From OMOG01 sp041485845 (lineage in GTDB: Bacteria; Acidobacteriota; Terriglobia; Bryobacterales; Bryobacteraceae): a stretch of 10,455 nucleotides of DNA. The position numbers were made by a program, and so were the translations under genes. Numbering within the stretch: position 1 is the stretch's first letter; each line of letters opens with the position of its first letter. Shown here piece after piece: positions 1-6,853 of the stretch. The stretch spans positions 1 to 10,455 of the forward strand of contig JBGPKH010000293.1 in NCBI GenBank assembly GCA_041485845.1. Direction: 5' to 3'. A model generated the notes under the pieces. It had not been told where the DNA came from. It ran no database searches and saw nothing but the letters and a program-made list of their open reading frames with translations.

Positions 1-275
1 AGTCTGGATGATAATAGCCGACTCCGTTCGGATACCCTTGCGAACAAGGACGTTATCTCGGTTCGAACGGATGGGGATTTAGGCCGCGAGAGTTCTAAAT
101 GCGTCCAGTGTGGGGAGCCAGAATTTCCCCTTGTCGACGATACAGGCTTAACCCAAGCCAAGCAGTACTTTATTTTCAGGTTCGAGTCCTCGCTGGGCCC
201 GACGCGATGCGGAAGAATTATGTGGTCAATACCGACTCACGGGGGGCCTCGGGGCAGGCGCACCTACGCCAGACC
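1..275. other. No gene seen; window edge
   Basis: I find no open frame here with protein-like composition or a ribosome binding site. The stretch lies downstream of the toxin gene. The only recognisable pattern is a tRNA T-arm-like string around 175-200 (GGTTCGAGTCC followed by a GC-rich run). Its stem has a C-C mismatch and no matching 5' acceptor strand is seen upstream, so it is not called as a tRNA. Confidence 0.5.
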
Positions 276-686
276 TCAGCCAACGAACGGATCGACGATG
301 CGCACGCCAGCGTTAACGAAATCAGCACGGTTTCGCGTGACGACAGCCAGACCGTGGACGACCGCCGTCGCCGCGATGAGGCTATCCTTGATCGGCATGG
401 CTTTCCCGGTTGCGCGAAGCTGCGCCAACAGTTCCGCCCATTTCAGTCCCGTGTCCGCGTCCCAGGGCAGACAGTGGAGACGCCCGACCCCCGTGTCGAA
501 CCAACGTTCCAGGGCGGTCCGCTTCCTTCCTTTGGGAAGGATGAGAATCCCGAATCGCAGTTCGCCAAGAATGACGGGGGCGACGGCGATGTCTGGCTCA
601 TGTGCGCGAAGCCACGCCACGACACGCGGATCGGGCGCCGGTTTCGTCGGCTCACTCAAAACGTTGGCGTCGACCAGGTACTTCAC
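276..686 (-). CDS. vapC: VapC/FitB-type PIN-domain toxin ribonuclease
   Basis: This 136-residue protein has the length and layout of a VapC/FitB-type PIN-domain endoribonuclease, the toxin half of a type II toxin-antitoxin pair. Family members use a cluster of acidic residues to hold Mg2+ and cut RNA. The expected residues are visible: D6 in the opening YLVDANVLSE, E42 in the GELRFG segment, D101 in KDSLIAATA, and D122 in the TRNRADF motif. The start is GTG, overlapping the antitoxin stop as GTGA, which points to translational coupling; only a weak ribosome binding site precedes it. Nothing is truncated, so the toxin looks intact. The exact RNA target cannot be read from the sequence. Its family is clear; the name vapC is the generic family name. 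Confidence 0.93.
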   Translation of the reverse strand: MKYLVDANVLSEPTKPAPDPRVVAWLRAHEPDIAVAPVILGELRFGILILPKGRKRTALERWFDTGVGRLHCLPWDADTGLKWAELLAQLRATGKAMPIKDSLIAATAVVHGLAVVTRNRADFVNAGVRIVDPFVG

Positions 687-913
687 AGCGCATCCGTCGA
701 CTCAGAGTCAATGGGCACGAAGAAGTCCTTCTGCGGACAGGCGAGCAGCCAGTCGATGGCGCCCTCGTTCTGCGGAGCCGCACGCCGGACGAGGCGATAG
801 TCCCCACGATCGAGACGCTCGACGTCGAACTCCTGCCCCGCTTCGATACGGTCCATCTGCCGGAGCTCTGCCGGCAGAACGATCTGGCCCTTGGAGGAGA
901 CGGTAGTCTTCAT
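683..913 (-). CDS. vapB: VapB-type antitoxin, AbrB/MazE swapped-hairpin fold
   Basis: This 76-residue antitoxin should bind and neutralise the PIN toxin encoded after it and bind DNA to repress its own operon. Residues 1-45 have the AbrB/SpoVT/MazE pattern (MKTTVSSKGQIVLPAELRQ, then a glycine-containing turn and the VERLDRGDYRLVRR strand). The C-terminal part, with DWLLACPQKDFF and the SESTD end, resembles the toxin-binding tail of this VapB subgroup. An upstream in-frame start at 958 would add 15 residues, but I prefer the ATG at 913 because the conserved domain begins there and it sits directly behind the promoter and palindrome. No Shine-Dalgarno sequence lies before this ATG. The gene overlaps vapC by 4 nt. 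Confidence 0.9.
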   Translation of the reverse strand: MKTTVSSKGQIVLPAELRQMDRIEAGQEFDVERLDRGDYRLVRRAAPQNEGAIDWLLACPQKDFFVPIDSESTDAL

Positions 914-949
914 GCAGGTAAGATATCGTCTTACCTGCGGCCGTGTCAA
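913..949 (-). promoter_or_regulatory. Promoter and palindromic operator of the vapBC operon, probably leaderless
   Basis: Read on the minus strand, TTGACA (949-944), an 18-nt spacer and TATCTT (925-920) form a sigma70-like promoter. A perfect inverted repeat with 10-bp arms, GCAGGTAAGA and TCTTACCTGC (914-923 and 929-938), fills the spacer and -10 region and ends one base before the antitoxin ATG. The A of that ATG is the 7th base after the -10 box, so the predicted transcript begins at the start codon. AbrB-type antitoxins commonly bind palindromes over their own promoter, so autorepression here is a reasonable inference. Confidence 0.75.
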
Positions 950-958
950 GCACCACAC

Positions 959-1297
959 CCGGGGAATCCCGATAGGCGCTCGGCTGGCCCGCAGCGATGG
1001 CGCACTTTGAAGGGACTGTAGTACGTCATTTCGACTTGGGCGGCGGCGGTGTTCAGGAACATTGGGCCGGCAGCGCTTTTCCCGGCTTTTCCGGGTAATC
1101 TATATGGCGGCGGGGGACTCGACGGATGCGAATAAACTCCGGGCGGCAAGCTAAAGGGAACCTGGACAGTGCAGTGATGAGGTAGCCGTCCGTCCAATCA
1201 ACTTGCACGCATCGGGCTTCATCGTCGGCCAAGTGTGCCTTCGAAACGGCACTTTGTAGCCTCCAGATCGCATGGGTCTCTGCGTCTCCGCGGAAGC
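959..1297. other. Gene-free gap between vapBC promoter and molybdenum hydroxylase operon
   Basis: No convincing coding frame is seen. Two small hairpins are present: CCCGG-CTTTT-CCGGG near 1081-1095, and a 7-bp stem with a 2-nt bulge at 1231-1254 (AAGTGTGCC with GGCACTT). The second lies just past the stop of the molybdopterin subunit gene and could slow or end its transcription, but neither has a proper U-tract, so no terminator is called. Confidence 0.4.
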
Positions 1298-3556
1298 CTA
1301 CCCCAGCGCCGCTTTCACCCGCGCCGCCGTCAACGGAGCCCGCCGAATCCGCGCCCCCGTGGCATCGAAAATCGCGTTGTTGATGGCCGCCGCGGTCGGC
1401 CGCGACGACGGCTCCCCCGCCCCGCTCGGCGCGATCTCCGGATGATTCAACAGCACGACCTCCACCTGGGGCACATCCGGCCAGCGCGCCACCGGATACG
1501 AGTTCCAGTCCACGCTGGTGACGTGGGTTTGGTCGAAGGTCACTTCCTCCTTCAACGCGCGACTGAGCGACTGAATGAGGTTCGCCTGGATGGTTCCGCG
1601 CAGCGCGTTGGGGTTGACGATCAGCCCGCAATCGTGCGCGCACACCAGTCGCTTCACGCGCACCGCGCCGCTGCGCCGGTCGACGTCGACCTCCGCGATC
1701 GTCGCCACGTAGGTTCCGCCGCGCAACGCCAGCGCCACGCCGCGTCCGGAGCCGCTGCGTTTGGGCGCCGGCCGCTGGTCCCAGCCGGCGCGCTCCGCGG
1801 CGGCCTTCAGCACAGCTTTCGCCCGGGCGTCTTCGGTATAGCGCAGGCGGAACTCGATGGGGTCGGCCCCGGCGGCAAACGCCAGTTCGTCCATGAACGA
1901 TTCCGCGGCGAAGGTTCCCGCAGGGCCGTTGGGATCGCGAAGGTGAGTGGTGCGCATGGGCGACGAGGAAACATACAGCGGCGCCATGATGTGCCCCACC
2001 GCATGCACGTTGCGGAAGGTGTAGGGATATGTGCTCCCGGCCCACTGCACGTACTCGTCCCCGGGGTTGGTGTTGGGCAGCCCGATCAACTGCGCGGCCA
2101 ACATGTTCCCCGGGGTGTTCGCCTGAGGAATAATCTCGGTGCCGGAGAATGCGCGCGACGTCATCTCGAGCGCGGTCACGGCGCCCTGCCCATCGAGCGC
2201 CGCCGCGAGATCCACAATCGCGGCCGGCCCTTTGCCGCCCCAGGCCGTCATATCGGCGCGCGACCACTGCACGCGAACGGGCTTGCCGAGCGCCTGTGAG
2301 AGCAGCGCGGCATCCGCGGCCACGTCCTCGTCACCGGCGCGGCCGTAGGAGCCCGCGGCCTCCACCCATACCACGCGCACGCGGTCCTCGGGCACGCGCA
2401 GCATCTGCGCCAGTCCTTTCTGCAACGCGTGGGGCTTCTGGGCGCCGGTCCAGATCGTGGTCAGCCCGTCCGTGCGAACGTCCGCCACCGCGCATCCTGG
2501 CCCCATGGTGGCGTGCGCCTGGAACGGCCATTCGTAGCTCGCTTCCACCTTCTTCGCGGCGGCGGCGAAGGCGGCCGCGGCGTCGCCCTGTTTGGTGAGC
2601 TCGCGCGTCACCCGCGGCTTCGACAAGCGCATGTGCTGGTATATGTCCTGCGGGAACGACGCCGCGGGGCTGCTCCAGTTCACCTTCAGCTCTTTGGCGG
2701 CGCGAATCGCGCCCCACTCCGTCTCCGCTACCACGCCGACGAAATCGCCTTTCACGACCGTCTGGCGGTAGCCCGGAATGGCTTTCACGGAACTCTCGTC
2801 CACACTGACGAACTTGGCTCCGGCGCCCGCCGGCCGGATCACCCGTCCGTGCAGCATTCCGGGAACGCGGACGTCGGTGGAGTAAGTCGCGCGGCCCAGG
2901 ATCTTCGGCGGCAGATCGACGCGCGGCAGAGACTGGCCGACGATGGTGTAGCTGGCCGGGTCCTTGGGCTTGCCTTTGCCTTCGACGTTGATCGCGAAAC
3001 CGCCGCCCGAAACGCGCAACGCTTCGGTCAAGCCGTCCCCGCCGGCCAGCGCGCCGTAAGACACGCTCTTCGACGCGTCGGCTTGCACGCTGACGATCCC
3101 GTTGTTCACCGCGAGTTGCTCGGGAGGCACGCCGAGCCTGGCGGAAGCCAGTTGCAGCATCAGCAGCCGAGCGGTGGCCGCGGCATTTCGCAGCGGCTTG
3201 GCCCCCGCGGAGATCGACGTGCTGCCGCCCACCCCGCCCTGGTCGGGCGTGGCGGCGGTATCGCCCATGGTGAGCTGAATGCGCCCGGGCGCGACATCCA
3301 GTTCCTCCGCCACCACCTGGATGAGCACGGTCTGCACGCCCATCCCGATATCCACCTTGCCGGTGAAGACGCGGATGGTTTCGTCCTTGCCGATGCGCAG
3401 CCAGGCGTCGAGGCGGCCGGGCGCCGGAGTCGCCGCGGTATCCGCGGCGACGAGTTGCGGAACGAGTTGGGGAACGATACCGGAATCCGACAGGCTGAAC
3501 CCGATCAGAATCCCGCCGCTGGTCTTGAAGAACGCTCTGCGCGATGTGGTTGCCAT
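1298..3556 (-). CDS. Tat-exported molybdopterin-binding subunit of xanthine dehydrogenase family (IorB-like)
   Basis: This 752-residue protein is the large catalytic subunit of a molybdenum hydroxylase in the xanthine oxidase family, closest in layout to isoquinoline 1-oxidoreductase beta subunit and related periplasmic aldehyde dehydrogenases. These enzymes hydroxylate N-heterocycles or oxidise aldehydes with water as oxygen source. A Tat signal is visible at the N-terminus (SRRAFFK, residues 5-11, then a hydrophobic stretch), so the enzyme is probably exported folded with its cofactor. The cofactor-binding motifs GMGVQT, GVGGST and GSYGRAGDEDVAAD appear in order. The C-terminal GAGEPSSRPTAAAINNA motif holds the likely catalytic base, E715. 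Length is normal for single-chain IorB proteins. A good Shine-Dalgarno sequence (AGAGGAG) precedes the ATG, which lies 2 nt after the Fe-S subunit stop. The substrate is unknown. Confidence 0.93.
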   Translation of the reverse strand: MATTSRRAFFKTSGGILIGFSLSDSGIVPQLVPQLVAADTAATPAPGRLDAWLRIGKDETIRVFTGKVDIGMGVQTVLIQVVAEELDVAPGRIQLTMGDTAATPDQGGVGGSTSISAGAKPLRNAAATARLLMLQLASARLGVPPEQLAVNNGIVSVQADASKSVSYGALAGGDGLTEALRVSGGGFAINVEGKGKPKDPASYTIVGQSLPRVDLPPKILGRATYSTDVRVPGMLHGRVIRPAGAGAKFVSVDESSVKAIPGYRQTVVKGDFVGVVAETEWGAIRAAKELKVNWSSPAASFPQDIYQHMRLSKPRVTRELTKQGDAAAAFAAAAKKVEASYEWPFQAHATMGPGCAVADVRTDGLTTIWTGAQKPHALQKGLAQMLRVPEDRVRVVWVEAAGSYGRAGDEDVAADAALLSQALGKPVRVQWSRADMTAWGGKGPAAIVDLAAALDGQGAVTALEMTSRAFSGTEIIPQANTPGNMLAAQLIGLPNTNPGDEYVQWAGSTYPYTFRNVHAVGHIMAPLYVSSSPMRTTHLRDPNGPAGTFAAESFMDELAFAAGADPIEFRLRYTEDARAKAVLKAAAERAGWDQRPAPKRSGSGRGVALALRGGTYVATIAEVDVDRRSGAVRVKRLVCAHDCGLIVNPNALRGTIQANLIQSLSRALKEEVTFDQTHVTSVDWNSYPVARWPDVPQVEVVLLNHPEIAPSGAGEPSSRPTAAAINNAIFDATGARIRRAPLTAARVKAALG

Positions 3557-3558
3557 GG

Positions 3559-4029
3559 CTATGCGCTCCTCTTCATTCCCGCGGCGCGCTTTACCGCGGC
3601 CGCGATCTGCACGTGGCTGCCGCAGCGGCAGACCAGGCCCTCGAACGCGCTCTTCGTCTGCTCGTCGCTAGGGTGTGGATGCCGGTCGAGCAGCGCCTTC
3701 GCCGCGAGGACCCACCCGTTCAGGCAGTATCCGCACTGAAACGCCTGCTCTTCGATGAAGGCGGTCTGTACCGGGTGGGGATGTTCGGGAGTTCCCAGCC
3801 CTTCGAGCGTGACAATATCCTTCCCCACCGCTCGCGATACGGGCAGCACGCACGACCGCGTGGGAACCTGGTTCACCAGCACGGTGCACGCGCCGCATTG
3901 TCCCAGCCCGCAACCGAACCGCGGATTGTTCAGGCCGGCGTTGTCGCGCAGGACATACAGCAGAGGACACTCGGGGTCCGCGTCCACTGCGTGAGCCTTG
4001 CCGTTGATCTTCAGTGATAGGTGTGCCAT
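3559..4029 (-). CDS. [2Fe-2S] subunit of molybdenum hydroxylase (IorA/CoxS-like)
   Basis: This 156-residue subunit passes electrons from the molybdenum centre to an outside acceptor through two [2Fe-2S] clusters. The N-terminal plant-ferredoxin-type domain carries C40, C45, C48 (CGLGQCGAC) and C60. The C-terminal helical domain carries C99, C102 (CGYC) and C134, C136 (CRCG). All eight ligands are present and spaced as in CoxS, XdhC-type and IorA proteins. A longer frame reaches 4191, but homologues start at MAHLSLKINGK and the 54 extra residues would run across the divergent regulatory region, so I use ATG 4029. The protein has no signal peptide and would travel with its Tat-tagged partner, as is known for this family. 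The gene precedes the catalytic subunit by 2 nt. Confidence 0.93.
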   Translation of the reverse strand: MAHLSLKINGKAHAVDADPECPLLYVLRDNAGLNNPRFGCGLGQCGACTVLVNQVPTRSCVLPVSRAVGKDIVTLEGLGTPEHPHPVQTAFIEEQAFQCGYCLNGWVLAAKALLDRHPHPSDEQTKSAFEGLVCRCGSHVQIAAAVKRAAGMKRSA

Positions 4030-4034
4030 ATGTG

Positions 4035-4056
4035 GGACAGGCCTCCTGGCCTGTCC
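4035..4056. repeat. Perfect 9-bp hairpin over the Fe-S subunit ribosome binding site
   Basis: GGACAGGCC (4035-4043) and GGCCTGTCC (4048-4056) form a perfect 9-bp stem with a 4-nt loop. In the minus-strand mRNA the loop plus the next two bases reads AGGAGG, the only good Shine-Dalgarno match for the Fe-S subunit, about 12 nt before its ATG. The hairpin could limit translation, or it may be a dispersed REP-like element that landed in the divergent region. Confidence 0.7.
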
Positions 4057-4125
4057 GCCCTCCCAACTGTGATAGTCTACCGAAAAAATGGTATGCTTGC
4101 GCAGAACAGGAGGGAGTCCCTTTTC

Positions 4126-5019
4126 ATGGAACGTAAGAACGCATCCGATTTCCCGCAAGAGCTGCTGAACCTCTTTGACCGCTATGTCCACGGCGATATC
4201 GACCGCCGCTCATTCCTGGACGGCGCGAAAAAGTTCGCTACCGGCGGCTTGACCGCCGCCGCCATATTTGAGAGCCTCCGCCCGAATTACGCCTGGGCAC
4301 AGCAGGTGCCCAAAGACGACAGCCGGATCAAGACCGAGTATGCCACCGTGCCTTCCCCGCAGGGCAACGAAAACATCAAGGGCTACTTCGTGCGTCCCGC
4401 GAACCCTGGTGGCAAGCTGCCGGGAGTTCTGGTGGTCCACGAGAATCGCGGCCTGAATCCTTATATAGAGGATGTGGCGCGCCGCTTAGGCACTGAGAAG
4501 TTCATCGCGTTTGCGCCCGATGGTCTGACCAGTGTCGGCGGCTATCCCGGCGACGACGAGAAAGGCGGCCAGCTCTTCGGCAAGGTCGACCGGCCCAAGA
4601 TGACCGAGGACTTCATCGCCGCCGCGCGCTGGCTCAAAGGCCGCCCGGACTGCTCCGGCAAAATCGGCGCAGTCGGTTTCTGTTTTGGCGGCGGCATCGT
4701 CAACACGCTGGCCGTGCGGATGGGCGCCGACCTCTCGGCTGGCGTGGCCTTCTACGGCGGACAACCGCCGGCGGCGGAAGTCCCCAAGATCAAAGCGTCC
4801 ATGTTGCTTCACTACGGCTCTCTCGATGCAGGCCTGACCGCCAGATGGCCCGCCTACGAGGAAGCCCTGAAGGCCAACCACGTGAAGTACGAGGGGTATG
4901 TCTACGAGGGCGCCAATCACGGCTTCCACAACGATACGACGCCGCGCTACGACGAGAAGGCCGCCAAGCTGGCATGGCAGCGCACGCTGGAGTGCTTCAA
5001 CAAGAACCTGCGGGGATGA
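4126..5019 (+). CDS. Tat-exported dienelactone hydrolase family protein
   Basis: This 297-residue protein is an alpha/beta hydrolase of the dienelactone hydrolase family. The Cys-Asp-His triad is visible: C186 in GFCFGGG, D234 in YGSLDAG and H265 in GANHGFH. The N-terminus has a Tat-like signal placed unusually deep (DRRSFL, residues 26-31, then a hydrophobic stretch and an AWAQQ cleavage-like site near 56-60). This arrangement is common in exported members of the family. The start ATG 4126 is supported by CAGGAGGGAG 9 nt upstream; the frame is open back to 4021 but those codons do not look like this family. It diverges from the molybdenum hydroxylase operon by 96 nt. The true substrate (dienelactone, other ester or lactone) cannot be told. 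Confidence 0.93.
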   Translation: MERKNASDFPQELLNLFDRYVHGDIDRRSFLDGAKKFATGGLTAAAIFESLRPNYAWAQQVPKDDSRIKTEYATVPSPQGNENIKGYFVRPANPGGKLPGVLVVHENRGLNPYIEDVARRLGTEKFIAFAPDGLTSVGGYPGDDEKGGQLFGKVDRPKMTEDFIAAARWLKGRPDCSGKIGAVGFCFGGGIVNTLAVRMGADLSAGVAFYGGQPPAAEVPKIKASMLLHYGSLDAGLTARWPAYEEALKANHVKYEGYVYEGANHGFHNDTTPRYDEKAAKLAWQRTLECFNKNLRG

Positions 5020-5060
5020 GTCGTTGAAAAAAAACATAGGCCAGAATGCCGGCGCCACGG

Positions 5061-5066
5061 TATAAT
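5061..5066 (+). promoter_or_regulatory. -10 box (TATAAT) of the beta-barrel gene
   Basis: A perfect TATAAT is present, with no good -35 box at 16-18 nt spacing. It overlaps the ATG at 5065, so a transcript started from it would begin near 5073 and could use only the next in-frame ATG at 5077. The match may be chance, but it supports the shorter start. Confidence 0.4.
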
Positions 5067-5076
5067 GACGGGACAC

Positions 5077-5730
5077 ATGTCAGTGAAGAACATTCCTTAC
5101 TTGCCGGCGTTTGCCGTTCTGAGTCTGTTCACCCCCGGGTTACTGAAGCCAGCGGCCGCGGCTGATGCCCCCATCATTCGCACCGGGAATTTCGAGCTCG
5201 GTGGCTTTTCCGGCGTTTCGTTTGTCCCCGGATCCGCCGTCAAGGGCAACTTTGGCGGTAACCTGGCGTACGCGTTGAATCGGTGGTTCATGCCGTATGC
5301 CGAGCTCAGTTACTTCCCGCGCAACCAAGTGGACGTTCAGGTCTCGGGAATACCGGGCGCGACCGCATCGTTCAATACCTCGGCGCTGGATTACAGCGCG
5401 GGGGTACACTTCCGCGTGCCTCTACCGAAAACGAGGTTCATTCCGTACGGTATTCTCGGATTCGGCGGTTTCCGTTACAGCGGAACCACGAGTCAATCCA
5501 CGGTTACGATTCCGGACCAGTTGAATTTCGGAAAGACCGTTACCCTGCCTCTGGGGTTAAACACCGTCGGCGCAACCGACCCGGCGATCAGCTACGGAGG
5601 CGGTGTCCGCTACTACGCGAACGAGCGCTTCGGGTTGCGGGTAGAAGCAAAAGGATATCAACCGATCAAGAGCGACCTGACCCACGTCTTCTCTCGCGTG
5701 ACGCTGGGAGTGTTCTACCAGTTCCGGTAA
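5077..5730 (+). CDS. Outer-membrane beta-barrel protein, OmpA-like 8-stranded type
   Basis: This is a secreted protein of 217 residues. Residues 1-29 form a typical signal peptide (basic start MSVK, hydrophobic core, then PAAAADAP with a cleavage-like AAA-AD site). The rest alternates aromatic/hydrophobic and polar residues in strand-like blocks with glycine-rich turns (GGFSGVSFVPG, PYAELSYFPRN, PYGILGFGGFRYSG, YGGGVRYY, RVTLGVFYQF). This is the pattern of small outer-membrane barrels of the OMP_b-brl group. The C-terminus ends FYQFR, close to the usual final aromatic residue of such barrels. It could be a surface adhesin, a porin-like protein or a structural protein; no specific function can be read. 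The next gene converges on it with only 3 nt between stops. Confidence 0.8.
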   Translation: MSVKNIPYLPAFAVLSLFTPGLLKPAAAADAPIIRTGNFELGGFSGVSFVPGSAVKGNFGGNLAYALNRWFMPYAELSYFPRNQVDVQVSGIPGATASFNTSALDYSAGVHFRVPLPKTRFIPYGILGFGGFRYSGTTSQSTVTIPDQLNFGKTVTLPLGLNTVGATDPAISYGGGVRYYANERFGLRVEAKGYQPIKSDLTHVFSRVTLGVFYQFR

Positions 5731-5733
5731 GTT

Positions 5734-6549
5734 TCACGCCGCCACCAGTTCTTCGCATTCCGCCGCCCGCAGCACCGGCCGCCAGTCCGCCTCGTCCACG
5801 CGCCCGATCCACAGTGTCATATCGTCGAACTGCGGAGCGCCCGCGGCGAACTCGTCCACCGCTTCCCACACGCGCTCGACCGTGTCGCGAACCGGCTGCC
5901 TGCCGCCGCTCTGAATCGCTTCGCGGAACCGGCGCCATCCCCACTCTTCGCCTTGCTGGTTGGCGGCCTCGCATACACCGTCGGTGTAGGCGACGAGGAG
6001 ATCCCCGGGATTCAGCGAGACCACCCCCTCGCGATACGCCGGCCGGCGCACCAGCCCGAGCACGGGGCCGCCGGATTCCAGCCGAATCGTACGATAGCGC
6101 CGCCCGTTGTTCCGCAGCACGAAGGGCGGCTCGTGCCCCGCGTTGACGTAGTGCAGGCGGCCCGAGAGGGGATCGTACCGGCCCACGAAGAGGGTGGTAT
6201 GGCAATCGTCCGGGCAGACCTCGCGGAGCAGTTCGTCGACCGCCGCTACGAAATTCGCGAGGCTGCCGGTCCGGGAAAATCGCAGCGCGCGCACGATGCT
6301 GTGCAGCGAGGCCGTGAGCAGCGCGGCGTGCAACCCTTTGCCGGCCACGTCTCCGATCGCCAGGCAGAGATTCCCTACGTCCACTTCGAAGTAGTCGAGA
6401 TAGTCGCCGCTCACGCTGTGCGCGCGGCGCGAGTCGCTGTAGTAGTCCAGGTTTGGAATTGACGGCCGCGCGGAAGGGAAAATGCGGTCCTGCACCTCGC
6501 GCGCGAACTGTGCTTCCCATAGAATTGCACTCGGATTGGGGGTTGCCAT
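5734..6549 (-). CDS. Stand-alone SpoIIE/PP2C-type serine phosphatase (RsbU-like)
   Basis: This 271-residue protein is a PP2C-like metal-dependent Ser/Thr phosphatase of the SpoIIE/RsbU group. In partner-switching systems these remove phosphate from a STAS-domain anti-sigma-factor antagonist. The metal-site motifs are present: SGDYLDYF (D49), LAIGDVAGKG (D67), YTDGVCEA (D190) and FDDMTL (D242, D243), plus NAGHEPPF at 136-143. The first 30 residues hold the REVQDRIFP helix that normally links a sensor domain to the phosphatase; here no sensor domain precedes it. Start ATG 6549 is chosen over 6612 because AGGA lies 9 nt upstream and homology begins there. No STAS or anti-sigma gene lies in the window, so its partner is elsewhere. 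Confidence 0.92.
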   Translation of the reverse strand: MATPNPSAILWEAQFAREVQDRIFPSARPSIPNLDYYSDSRRAHSVSGDYLDYFEVDVGNLCLAIGDVAGKGLHAALLTASLHSIVRALRFSRTGSLANFVAAVDELLREVCPDDCHTTLFVGRYDPLSGRLHYVNAGHEPPFVLRNNGRRYRTIRLESGGPVLGLVRRPAYREGVVSLNPGDLLVAYTDGVCEAANQQGEEWGWRRFREAIQSGGRQPVRDTVERVWEAVDEFAAGAPQFDDMTLWIGRVDEADWRPVLRAAECEELVAA

Positions 6550-6627
6550 AGGAATGAGTCCTGTCTGATCTGGAGACGCAGCGCGGCGCCGAATGGACCC
6601 ACCATTGACCAAACTTTACACGCGGAT

Positions 6628-6656
6628 ATTGTTGAATTAAAAGCACGTTGTGCCAA
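6628..6656 (-). promoter_or_regulatory. Putative sigma70 promoter of the phosphatase gene
   Basis: On the minus strand TTGGCA (6656-6651) and AACAAT (6633-6628) are separated by 17 nt, giving a leader of about 72 nt. GCAC/GTGC half-sites alternate around the -35 box (GCAC near 6642, GTGC near 6650, GCAC near 6661) and could bind a regulator. The boxes are only moderate matches. Confidence 0.4.
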
Positions 6657-6759
6657 AAAAGCACATCCGCGCCGGAGGCTCGTCAAACGTCAACAAAAAA
6701 GGCCTGATCTCCACCCAGACCCCCGTCAAGACCTAAGTCCCCCGCAACCCGCGCCTTCC

Positions 6760-6853
6760 TGCTATACTGAGATGGTATTTTGATCGTCTCGCAACAGCCC
6801 GGCTGAATCCCAATCTGCCTCGTCTTAGCCGAACAGTCAAAACCAAGGAAACA
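6760..6853 (+). promoter_or_regulatory. Extended -10 promoter and long leader of the RRM gene
   Basis: TGCTATACT (6760-6768) is an extended -10 box, with no clear -35. Transcription would begin near 6775, leaving a leader of about 79 nt. The leader can fold CGGCTGA (6800-6806) with TTAGCCG (6825-6831, one G-U pair). AAGGAA lies at 6845-6850, just before the ATG. Long leaders are common for cold-induced RNA-binding proteins; regulation by temperature here is only a guess. Confidence 0.45.

Noticed and set aside
946..1197. 83-codon minus-strand open frame upstream of the antitoxin
   Set aside because: No ribosome binding site or recognisable domain, and it overlaps the vapBC promoter.
1053..2267. 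404-codon open frame on the minus strand
   Set aside because: It lies in another frame over the molybdopterin subunit's C-terminal half, is Arg/Gly-rich as expected from GC-rich shadow frames, and matches no family.
2429..3739. 436-codon plus-strand open frame
   Set aside because: Antisense to the molybdopterin and Fe-S subunits; His/Arg/Gly-rich shadow.
6640..6656. Sigma54-like TTGGCAC...TGC upstream of the phosphatase
   Set aside because: The GG-to-GC spacing is 2 nt too short for the strict -24/-12 geometry.
5666..6664. 332-codon minus-strand frame over the phosphatase
   Set aside because: The overlapping frame encodes all PP2C motifs; this one is Arg-rich with no motif.
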